From Sistotremastrum niveocremeum HHB9708 (Eukaryota > Basidiomycota > Agaricomycetes > Sistotremastrales > Sistotremastraceae): a stretch of DNA of 64,000 nt. The stretch covers positions 50,599 through 114,598 of the forward strand of contig KV419445.1 of assembly GCA_001630475.1 (NCBI GenBank). The letters run 5' to 3'. Below, one piece after another: positions 13,886 to 24,396 of the stretch. Each line of letters opens with the position of its first letter. Position 1 is the first letter of the stretch. Below the pieces are notes generated by a model. It ran no database searches. It was not told the origin of the DNA and saw only the letters and a program-made list of their open reading frames with translations. Both the position numbers and the translations under genes were made by a program.

Positions 13886-13975
13886 TCACTCTCTCCTTCC
13901 CTCTCCTCTCTCCCCTCCTCACTGTCCATCTACATCTCCATCTCTCCCTCTACTCGAGAGACGGATCCGCGCAAC
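13886..13975 (+). promoter_or_regulatory. Pyrimidine-rich tract before NLR1
   Basis: A run of almost pure C and T, broken by a few A and G, ends about 10-25 bases before the NLR1 ATG. Such tracts are common just upstream of transcription starts in basidiomycete genes. A shorter equivalent lies before NLR3 (about 33350-33425). Confidence 0.45.
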
Positions 13976-13982
13976 AATCGTA

Positions 13983-16900
13983 ATGGCGGACGATGGAGCA
14001 CAGTCCAGCGCAGTCATGCAAAATACGAGGTCTGCGTCGTTCAGCAGTCGAGTCGAATACCCGATTTGACCGTCATATGCAGCATAGCGGACGATCAGAG
14101 AACGCTCCGTATTTCAGGCTCGCTTTGAAACTTTCTTCAATCGCTGTCAAAAATTAAACGACCGACCAGACATCCGTGGGACTAATTTTCCAGTCTCCCG
14201 TGCACTAGCGCTCGTTCCCCAGAAAAGCCGTTTCGTGCTCCTCCTTCAATGTCATGGTCAGGAAAAGTCTTCTAAGCCTTCAGACCGGGCGCAGAACCCA
14301 GTTTGGGTTCAATCCTTCACTTTGTGGGGCCTTCCTTTACTTTTCAATGTTTTATTGCTAACGGTTACATGCAGCGATGATCCCAAACCCACTGATATTC
14401 TCCTCATCAAAGTCTTCATCAAGCATAAAATTGGGCGAGACGAGCTCTTTGGGGAGTTCCAGGGAGAGGTTGGGAACTTGCTGTCCGCAGGGGGACACGA
14501 TGGTACAGTACTCCGTAGATGACGCGAATCCGAAGGCTAATGATACTAATTCTAGGCCAGGTTACGCGCGCTCTCGACGTATCTCAGAGCTCGAAATCTA
14601 TCTCCGAGCGCAGTGCACTGGCGTTCAAACTGGCTGTCAGTTCGCCGTACCAGATCATGACCTCAGAAGTTGCTACTCCAGACAAGACCTGGAAGAGAGT
14701 CAGGGATGTTCCAGGAATCGTCAGCACCTTAGCAGAGGAAGGCTCTGCTGCGGGCGACTTAGCAGTGACTGTCGCAAAGCCAGTCGCGGACGGAATCGAG
14801 AAATTCCTGTATACGTTCAAGACATTCGTCGACATTGTGGATAGGATAGCCGCTGTATGTGTGCTCCTGATTCAGCCGTCAAACAGACAGTTCACTGATA
14901 TGAGACAGATTCATCCGTATACCTCCGCTGCGTGGGCGGTGATCTCGGCCGGGTTCAAGGTGAGGGCACGTCTTCTTCTTTTTATTGGCATCTGACCAAC
15001 ATTCTAAAGGTTTGGCAAGCACTACAGCAACGCGATGCGGCAATGTCAGACCTGGTGGATGTCATGGATGATGCTTGTGCATTAGTGAGCGCGTCGGCAT
15101 CGCTTGAGCTCCACACGGCCAATCCGCGGCGAAAGATAGCCGCTAAGCTGCTTCATCAAGCTACAGAATGTGGATACTTCATTCAGTGGTACGCCAAGGA
15201 CAAAGGCCTCCGTACGTCTGCCTGTCGGGTTTACTGTGCTCACGTTTCACAAATTGATCGATAATGTAGTGAAACGCACAGCGCAAAACCTGTCAGGATC
15301 GGCGGAGCCTAATATTAAGAGATTCATTAAGAGCTTTGAGAGGCTTCGGAAAGCATTCCAGGAACACGCAACTGCCGAAATCGACATTGCCGTATTACGG
15401 ATCGTCGGAAAGGTTGAAGATATCGGTGAGCCTCCCGTTCTGAATATCCGTCGTCATCGATGTGAGTTGGCTGACCGTTGTATCTAGTTGCCGCTGTAAA
15501 CTTGAACGACATGCCTTATGCTAAGGGCGCGGGTTACGCTCTCGAGCGAGGCTGCTTATCTGAGACCCGGACTAAGATCATAACCGAGATCACCGACTGG
15601 CTCCTCCGTCCTATTGTTGTTGACACTATCCGCCCATCAGATTCACCCGACGTTCGAGACGACCGGGCTTCCCTGTTCTGGTTGTCAGGTTTCGCTGGCT
15701 CAGGGAAGTCGGCAATTGCTCATACTATCGCAGCCAATTTGGCTGCAATAGGGCGCCTTGGCTCGGCTTTTTTCTTTGACGAGGCTACAGCGAATGACCG
15801 AAGCGCAGCAGTTCTCTTCTCGCACATATCTCGAGATCTTGCTGACACCATTCCCGAGTGGAAGCAAGCACTCGCTCCGATTGTCGAGAAAGCCAGCCTC
15901 CGATATAGTCCGTCTGTGACCGTTCAGTTTGACGAGTTAATCCTTCGACCCGCCCAAGCCTGCACATTTGTTGGACCAATTTTACTTGTCATAGATGCTC
16001 TTGATGAGCGCGGAGGAGATGGGGTATCGCGAAGGGAGTTACTCCGTATCCTCAGCTCTCGACTGCATGAGCTCCCTGTCAATTTCAGGGTGATCCTGAC
16101 ATCGCGTCCCGATAAGGAGATAGAAGATGCGTTGAACTCGACGCCGTACGTTGAAAGGCGTATACTGGACAAAGCGGCCGCAAATGATCTGGGAGTTTAC
16201 TTTCAATCTCGCCTCGGAGACCAACCGGCATTGGACCGTCGATGGCCGCACGACGAATGGATCCGAATACTGGTTCATAAGTCCGAGGGTCTGTTCCAAT
16301 GGGCGTTTACAGCCTGCGAGTTTATGCTTGAACGGGGTTGGGAGGTACCCGAACGTTTCGAAACCCTGCTAATCACAACTGAATTGGAGGGCATTGACAG
16401 TTTATACAAAGCCATCCTGCGCAGCCGATTCGGCTCTGATGTCAATGACATACGGATACCACGATTTCAGGCAGTCCTCGGTCGAGCGCTCTGTGTTCTC
16501 AGTCCACTCCGCGTCTCAGATCTTATCACACTTCGTGGGCCCAGCGAGAAACCAGAGACCACTGAAGCCATTCTGAAATGGATGGGCTCGGTTCTTACCG
16601 GGGTAACTCCTGGTTCGCAAGGTCGCGTCCAAGCCTTCCACACCTCGTTTCGAGACTTTCTTTTCAACCAGCATCGCAGCGGTATATTCCACGTTGACCC
16701 TCCCACACATCACCTCGCACTAGCAAGAGCATGTTTGGTCGTATTAAATAAGGAACTCAAGTTCAATATATGTGGTCTGGAGACATCCTACAATTCAAGT
16801 CACCCCAATGCGGACAACTTTCGTGATCGCATCCGCGAGCATGTATCTGGCGCGCTACTTTACGCCTCGGAATTCTGGTCGCATCACGTGGCCGAAATCG

Positions 16901-19422
16901 CCGGCGAAGCTGATCCGACTTTGATTGAACTCGTCCAAGAGTTCGTCAACACAAAATTCTTGTTCTGGCTCGAGCTGCTTGGTTTCACAAAGAAGATATA
17001 TTGGGCCGGTGGCGCCATGCGAACAATGGTCAAATGGGCATCTATGGTACGCTCTCCTATCTCCTCCTTTCAAGAGAGCCAGAATTGACATCTCCCGTAG
17101 AGTCATGTTAAATCGCTTATCACCTTTGGAGCAGATGCGCAAAGGTTCATCAGCAACTTTGCCGAGGTGATCGGACGCAGCCCAGCCCACCTCTACATAT
17201 CCTGTCTTCCTTTCGCGCCGGAGTCAAGTCTGGTTTCCCAACAATACCTCCCTCTGTTCAACAATACAATCCGCGCCCAGAGTGGCAAACAACCAATGTG
17301 GAGTGAAGTCATCCGGACCTTTGCAAGTCGTACAGAGTCCGGTGATCAACGCATATATTCAATGAGTTTCTCGCCAGACGGCACTCTATTAATCACTGCC
17401 GCTGAGAAGGCTGTATGCGTATGGGACCCCGAATCTGGCCAGCTCTTGAACACCTTTCCCATTGATTTCCATTCCCCTCAAATTGCTGTTTCTCCTGATG
17501 GAAAATTCTTTGCTGCGACTACATCCTGGAACTCTGTGGCTGTATGCGGTCTCCCTCTGGGCGACATAATCCAAGATGCCACGAAACTTTCCAACACCTC
17601 TATCATCTGTCTTCGATTTTCACCAGACTCCAAAATCCTTTGGATCGGATCGTACCGTGGACATGTACGCACGTGGGAGTTTGAGATGGAAAGATTGGCT
17701 GATCCCATTGAGTTGTGGGAGTCAGTGCCTGAGAGTTCATATCTTGGAGCAATGACAATATCAAGAGATACCTATCATTTCGCCTTTGCCCCACATGGTC
17801 ACTCCATATCCATCTTTGACCGACTGCCGGACAATATTAATATGGAGTGGGTGAATTGTCGTGAGATTCAGGTCAATGACGTATGGGCGCTTGATTTCTC
17901 TTCCGACGGACGATCTCTGGTCTCTGGACATGGATCGGGGTCTGTTTACGTATGGGATGTCGACTCTGCGACTCGGAAAGACACGGGAAGTTCTTCTGCC
18001 AAGCACGAGAGCAGAGTAAACACTGTGTCCTTCTCTGCGAATGATGCGGATTCTTTCATTGTCTCATCTTCGGATCGGAGCGTTCGAATGTGGGATGGAA
18101 CTTCTGGTTCACCAGTGGGAAAACCATTCCAAGGACAAAATGCCTACAGTGGTCTCTTTTCACCCGATGGACGATTCATCGCGACGGGTGCGTTGGATGG
18201 CACCATCTCTCTGTTGGATCGACAAGCAGTGCAGCAACCAATGGCAGAAGAGCAACCAGACAGAGCTTTCCTGACCAGAATTGTTCTTTCACCGGATGAA
18301 AAGTGTCTCTTTGCATCTTCTCCCGACTGCTCAATCCACCGTTTTGCTGTTGAAGATGGAGGACAAACCCGGTCCACCGGATCGCCGATGCGCGGACATA
18401 CCGGCTTGATAGGGGCGCTTGCGATCTCGCTCGATGGAAAATTGTTAGCATCTGGTTCAGCAGACAGGATCATTCGCATCTGGGACGTTGAGGCTAAAGA
18501 TCCACTTCAAAAACCGCAGGTGCTTCATGGACACACAGCTGGGGTCCGGGAGGTGGCTTTTGATCACCGAGGCAAACATCTGGTGTCGTGCAGCAATGAC
18601 TCGACGATACGCGTCTGGGATACAGTGAATTGGACATCGGTGAAGCTCAGAGGACACGATTCGGCAGTGTACTCTGTACAATTTTACGATTACGGAAATT
18701 GCATCATCTCGGGCTCTCGGGACAAGACCCTCCGTATTTGGAATGCAAACAACGGGGAACCTGTTGGCAACCCTTTGAGACTACACAACTCAACTGTCTG
18801 GCGCATAGCTCTGTCTCCAAATGAGAAGCTTGTTGCATCTTCATCAGTTGACGGCGTGATTTGCATATGGGATCTTCAATCTCGTGCCTCTGCACGTTGT
18901 CAGTACATGTATCATGGCACCGGCTACGTTGGCTCAATTGTCTTTACTTCTGACGAGCAGCGACTGCTATCAGCAGCTGATGACCATACTATACGATTAT
19001 GGGATCTCAGCACAGAGGACCCACAACAAGTTGGCAGGCCTTGGGAGGGCCACAATGCAGAAGTTAAAGATGCATTCTTCCTAAACAACGAATCGCAAAT
19101 CATCTCATGCTCAGACGACGGAACCATTCGTATCTGGGACGTCGATGAATCCTCCACCAATCCCAATTCACCAGCCGAACTACAGACATCATTCCCCCGA
19201 ATCGACCGCAATGGATGGGTCCACTCAGACGAAGAAGAGCCAAAGCTACTCTTCTGGCTTCCTCCGCACTATCGGTCGACTTTTGTGTGGGGTCGATGCC
19301 GGAGCTTGGTGAATGCAGAGCCTCTTCAGCTTGATTTCAGTCGATTTGTGCATGGAGAACGATGGGCGGAATGTTGGACAGGTCCCGTATCGGCTTCTTC
19401 TGGACCGGAGGCGTCATCGTGA
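13983..19422 (+). CDS. NLR1: C2-like / helical / NACHT / WD40 STAND receptor, class I
   Basis: Predicted cytosolic NLR-type sensor of 1650 residues. The NTPase switch and propeller suggest ligand-triggered oligomerisation, as in fungal non-self recognition. Ten exons: 13983-14029, 14083-14117, 14170-14323, 14375-14502, 14556-14854, 14909-14959, 15010-15211, 15270-15425, 15488-17046, 17101-19422; every junction keeps phase. Exons 1-4 encode a C2-like fold (RTLRISD, then RFVLLLQCHGQEK, NPVWVQSFTFDDP and DELFGEFQGEVGNLL). Exons 5-8 encode an all-helical region with HPYTSAAWAVISAGFK, resembling Goodbye-type fungal STAND N-termini. Exon 9 carries NACHT with Walker A GFAGSGKSAIA, Walker B LLVIDALDE and sensor RVILTSRP. 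Exon 10 carries about 14 WD40 repeats and the tail LLFWLPPHYR...LDFSRFVHGERW. Intron 2 has a GC donor where NLR3 has GT. The residue after Walker B is Arg (DER), not the Cys (DEC) of the other three. Domain calls are strong; the ligand is unknown. Confidence 0.9.
17101..19422 (+). other. Single-exon WD40 propeller module of NLR1
   Basis: The whole propeller part is one exon, entered through an intron just after the conserved WASM end of the NACHT exon. Blades end in the usual WD-type dipeptides (IWDVE, VWDTV, IWNAN, LWDLS, IWDVD). Diagnostic residues in the last third (SADR, HTAGVREV, NGEPVG, DLQS) match NLR2 rather than the class partner NLR3. Confidence 0.85.
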
Positions 19423-19439
19423 GTGAGACCGGAAGATAC

Positions 19440-20600
19440 TAGTCGGTAGAAGTATAACTCAAATTATGGACGCTAAGGGGCACATGTGTACGTGCTTTAT
19501 TCGGATCTCTAGTATATACACTTGTGAATTATACGTTGTAACGTGGCTTGAGCGAGACATCGACAAGATTTCAGATTGGAACAAGAAAGATAGGCACACG
19601 TACAGTCAACATACCACCATGATCCCCACCGAAGCGTACTTAGCACCCAAAGAGAGCTGCATCGAGTCCTCAAATCTCAACGCTCTCCTTCCATCCGTAT
19701 CCAAAACCCAGACTAGGCCGAGACTTCGCCGTCCAGCTTTCCAACCGATTTCATCGACCCAAGCCATCGACTGGCATCGAAGTTTCCTTGCGAAAGATCG
19801 ACAATTCTTGCTCCACATAGGCCTGTCAAGCTGTCAACTCGTCGATCTAACCGTAGATCCCAGCGTGGATCACTGGCGCTCAAAAAGACGACTGTCAATC
19901 CAAATTCGGCCTCGGGTCATCTCGGATGAGTAAAAATCGGGATATAGGCAGCTCAAGATTCTTTGGGTGAGATAGAACATGGAGAGGAGTAACAAGTGTC
20001 GGAAGCTCAGGAGGCGGCCTTGGCCTTGATGTCGTCGACCTCGCGGGCGGTGACCGGTGATCTCGGGTTCGGAAGCGGAATTGAGATGGAGGCTTGGAAA
20101 TCGAGTTTGACACTTCGAGTCTGAGCACGACGAGAGAAGGAGACAGATCTACGCAGAGACGCACAGGTATCATCAGGAGATTTTCGAACGAGCTGTAATA
20201 GCCTTGCCCACGAAATTTGAAATTTTTTGAGGGCAATATTGGTGTTCATACTCAAAAAAATAAAGAAATAAAGATTAAATACAGTTGTGCATGTGCCACT
20301 GATCTGGATGATACAAGATGTGGTCGTGCAAACAAGGTGTATGATATGAATGGCTATACGGAGGTTCAACTGAAGGAAGCAACTAATGGCGAGCGAAACG
20401 ACTTCGCCAGCTGGGCGCTTAATCGCTCGATATGATCGCTTGATGGGGAAGCAACGAAATGAACGGAGGGAGGGGACGATGTCAAGGCTAGAGAGAAGGA
20501 CATAAGGTCTTGAAAGATCGAGCTTAGTGGTTTGAAACGAGAAAGGAAATCAGGAAGACATACAAATGCGATTCGAAGGCTCTTTCAGTTCGGCGCGGAA
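19440..20600. repeat. NLR-downstream block, copy 1
   Basis: This is the first of four related blocks that follow the NLR stops. Shared landmarks in order are: a 3' UTR-like stretch with ggacg and taagaagggctg-like words (ggacgctaaggggcac here); the series tcctcaaatctc, aacgctctccttcc and tatccaaaaccc; the string actgtcaatccaaattcggc; and the string gagattttcgaacgagctgt. The last two are also found after NLR2. The block may be a decayed minus-strand gene or a conserved 3' element; see the small minus-strand frame at 20007-20249. Confidence 0.6.
20007..20249 (-). other. Small minus-strand open frame inside downstream block 1 (possible gene remnant)
   Basis: An ATG-started frame of 80 codons begins MNTNIALKKFQISWARLLQL and ends DDIKAKAAS. 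The equivalent frame after NLR2 begins at 30573, is nearly identical for about 33 residues and then stops, so the frame is not preserved between copies. After NLR3 the tail reappears as DDIEVKAAS, but the start is lost. The pattern fits a decaying exon of an older gene better than a living small protein. I recognise no family. Confidence 0.25.
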
Positions 20601-22480
20601 CGATAAAAGACATTCCATAGTATTTCCAGGCTAAGCAGCGCGGGGGCGCACCATTCTCGGACGTGTGTGAATTCAGCTTCGTCTCAAAGTCAAAGACCAG
20701 ACTGAGGAATCTCGCCCGATGGAGGTGTTGCGATAGGCTCCCATCGCAATCGGCTATGAGACTAGGCAGGGTATGTAGTCATACATCGGTGTCAGATCAG
20801 GCATCACGGCTTGACGAAGGCCACAATGTTCTACGTGACAGACTGCCCACGGCTCGGAGCGGGATAATCCGTCTGCAGGCAATTATAGCAGACACCAGAA
20901 ATGCTTTTCAATGTCCTTCAAATCGATGATCATCGATCAATCAACTGCAAGGCTCTGTCAAGAGGATGAGCGCCCTTGAAATTTCTTGCTGGCAGATGAA
21001 GCGAGAGAGACTGCAAGTGGACGCAGATATGATGATTGCAAATCGACGACGGGGTTCATTTAAAGAGGAAAGGATAGCATAAGTTGTAAGAATAGTGTGC
21101 AGATTCATACGGAGCGTTGTTGGTACGGCAGAGGGTCCTTCGATGCCATACAATGACGTCAACCAGTGAAGCTCCGCAAGCATAGACGCCAAGATAGAGA
21201 CTTCAAGACTTCGAGGACGTAAGGTTTCAAGACTCGGCCGGTAATGGAGATGGGAATGGCAAATTTTCTTTCATGCTGCTACGATTAAATAGGGCAACTC
21301 GGGAAGAGAAGAGCTAGACAAGGGCGGCGACCATGGAGAAAGCGAGAGCAGTACGACTCGATTGAATACGGATTGAGAGGAGAACGACGTCGCGAATGCT
21401 GTGAACCGTGAAAACGGAGAGGGCGGCGAATAAGAGGAGTCGGGGTTGGTGATACCTTGCGGTGACTGACATAGACTGAGTCCTGGGTCTGAGGCATGAC
21501 AAGAAATGGCTGGGAATCAGGGTCAGCGAGTTGAATGAGAGAGGAATACAAGATGTTCGAAAGCACCTTTAGAATGTCAGACGACCGTGGTCCTCTCTTA
21601 GGTTCCAGGACTTGCCAATGCTCCAACCGTTGCGAAAGCCTATGCTGAGGAGGTTCTTGGGTCGACATGGCTTCTTCTTCTGGTGCTTGGATATTCTTCG
21701 ATAACAGGAAACTCCTGCCCTAACTCTCAAAGGGAATGGAATCTGGACTCCCCGAATTGATGAGAGTGTACCCTCAAAAGCCCGAGACAACGGGGAGGGA
21801 GAACGCAGTTGGAAGAAGAGTTTCCTGGTAAATCAAGGCCGGAGGTCAGTCATGTGCGACAATGGAGGCTTCGGCGATGCGAAAGCTGCTCAGGCTGGTA
21901 GCTGTAGGTAGCTGTGGGTTGCAAGGGGCGGTGGCATGGATGACCATGATTGGAGATCCCATTTGACGTGCAGATTTGGTAAAACTCGGAGTCCTACCGG
22001 TAGGTTTCCGGCAGGCAGGGCATATGATGAGTTCTAGAGCAAATTTTCGCCAGATCGAGGAAGAATATTTGTGCAACGACCTCGTTGCTGGAGGCGAGAA
22101 GGGCTACTTACGATTATGTAAGCACTCCTCTTCCTTCAAGTTGCTGTACTCACAGCGAGCGATCACGAAGAAGATTCTCCTTCACGCAAAGCACACTAAT
22201 TCCATGTCGAACCGCTTAGAATGGCCTTACTCTGACTGCCTCTGTAACGTGAAGTTGAGGTTGACCTAGCTTTGCAACCGGCGCAACACAACGGTTCCTC
22301 CTTCCGAGTTGAGAGTTCGGCTGCAATCCATGTCGGTGGTTTATTCCATTTTCTGTAAGTCGAGCTCTCAATCATTATACGATGTACGAGTCTCATCACG
22401 TGTAACCTACGGAGCAGGACTCTGCACAGTGGCCCCATGGCGAACATAAATTTCGGCGATTGATGTCGTCGACAAGATTG
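20601..22480. other. Intergenic region between NLR1 and NLR2, left half; one weak minus-strand frame
   Basis: No family motif is found here. The best frame is minus 21668-21285, from a true ATG (MSTQEPPQHRLSQRLEHWQV) for 127 codons, with a possible 57-base intron after SHRK. It has no counterpart that I can see in the second duplication copy and no recognisable domain. I treat it as unproven. Diverged fragments of sequence shared with the other intergenic regions also occur here. Confidence 0.3.
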
Positions 22481-22839
22481 GCACCTCACTTCAAGTTGAC
22501 GTTGGCCTAATGCCCGTCATCCTATATCCTTCTCCTCATGGTCGTCACAACATTCCACCTAGCCTCCACTAGATCCACCTGGAAGCTATTGATACATCAA
22601 TGCCACGCCCACACCTTCTCCAACTGCCTTTCCGAGAATCTCCAGCGACCACTGCGAGTCGTCTTCATCAATCGATGGGCAACTTAGTGGACCTTTTCTC
22701 GTCTCAAGATCATTCATGCATTGTATCCCGGTCTATGGCTGCTTGACCGTTTTCCTGCCACGAACGTCTAGCCACCACATCCCATGGATACCCTTCGACT
22801 GCACGGTCATGATAAAAAGACGGCCACCAAATGGTGAGT

Positions 22840-24396
22840 TTTATTGCATCGACGAGTCTCTCAGCTCAGAAGCTCTGTAAGCTCAAGAACTGCTCCCCCT
22901 TCCCTTATAGGCCGGCTCCTTGGGCATGGCCGCTATCATCTAGTGCCGCCGATTCCGAACCGTTACTTCAGATTTGGAAAGCATTGTCATGGTCTTAGGT
23001 ACAGAATCTCCAGGCTCGTCACCTTCGCTCTCTGCAAAGAGCTCACTTCTTGTAGGTTGATATTTTTTGGAGTGAGCAGTCTAAGGTTCATATTCTCTCC
23101 GAGGCTGATGGCTCGGCATAGCTACATTGAGCATCTTCCTTTCATATCCAACCGCAGGGCACGTATCTCTCCTTTCCGTTGATGAAGACTATTATATTCG
23201 TACAGCTCGCGTTTGATTGATGCTGCGACGTACCCGTCCTAGTTTCTATATGCGGTGGGCGAGAGAGCATGGAGAGAGTTTCGGTTTCGGCTCTGAAGGC
23301 AGTCAAGGCCCAGAGCGGCCCCGATAGATGAATGTCAGTGTTATATGCCGCCAGCGATATCCCTTGCTGATAATCGCATCGTTACCTAGGCTTGTCACCT
23401 ACAGCGGCTGGGTGACAGAATGCCAGGGCTCTCAAAATTACTCGACATCGTTTCAATCTATCAATTTGGCGTCGAAAACCTGAAATTCTTGTCTCCATCG
23501 AGGGCATATCTTTATCAAGACGTTGGCGGACTCCTGCTATACATATCGTCTTTTTTGAACTCCAGAACTCTAATGTGCAACATTAAATTGGAGTTGTCGA
23601 GGTTTAGGGAAGGCCGACTCCGACTCCAGGGCAGCGGGTGCGAACGTTCTCTCGCCACCTCGATGATTTACTCGGAGAGAGCTATTCGACCATGATTATC
23701 TGCCGAGGCGGTTCGGAGTCGTGCGTCGGGTTTGGGGTTTGGTGAAGATGTGGCGATTTTTGAGACTCTGTCTCGTACGGAGTATTATAGTATGAATCCT
23801 GAGGGCTACTGAATGCCATAATGTACAGTACACCAGACAGCTCAGCAATAAATATGACGCTGTCGAATAAATTCATGATCTTCGCGCATATATGCCGACT
23901 GAAAGCGGAGTTTCAAACTCTTTCGTCCGTGCGTCCACCTTCCAGATTCGCTGGTGCTGTTACCGTTGGATGACCTCAGCTCGAATAGCGAGCAGCAAGT
24001 CTTTTTCGGCCTCTGTGAGTGTTCAAAAATCGCTGGTCGCATCCAGATTACCAATTCCTAAAGGCTGCTACACGTTCTTGCCTCCAACTCAGTCGACCAT
24101 ATTCGCCGTTCGTCCACCATTCCATCTCCTCGCATCAAGACCTCAAGTGGTATCAGGACATGGGAGATGTGAACGCTCTTCCCTTTCAGGACGCCCCCCC
24201 TGATTGCGTATATGCTGTGCATGTCCAACGCATCACCCCTATCAAAGTACGCTTGCACTCGTCGACAACGACCGACAGAGACCCAGTTGACTCCTCCTCC
24301 AAGGCTGTCAGACCATCAGACTGAACGCTCAGCACCTGAGATCTTCATTGTTGGCCGAAGAGATGACGCGCGCGGGCAAGGAAACAGCTAGTGCAG
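22840..24396 (+). repeat. Upstream flank of NLR2, duplicated upstream of NLR4
   Basis: The stretch before NLR2 matches the stretch before NLR4 (about 41990-43335) in order and spacing. Examples are the word tcgtcaccttcgct near 23017 and 42078, tactcgacatcgtttcaa against tactcggcatcgtttcaa near 23440 and 42380, and tcgcgcatatatgccgactg at 23882 and 42834. The promoter therefore travelled with the gene. Parts next to 23880-24200 are the best conserved and may contain regulatory sequence or an untranslated leader. Confidence 0.65.

Noticed and set aside
13600-13983. Plus-strand frame MPVTNITTLPGPDHKHLPL before NLR1
   Set aside because: The matching region before NLR3 does not keep the frame, and the right part is the pyrimidine tract. 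It is better read as promoter and leader.
13856-14128. Continuous frame reading through the first introns of NLR1
   Set aside because: Comparison with NLR3 shows conserved AG-GTCTGC donors and AG acceptors that restore a common frame from the ATG at 13983; the read-through frame has no conserved start.
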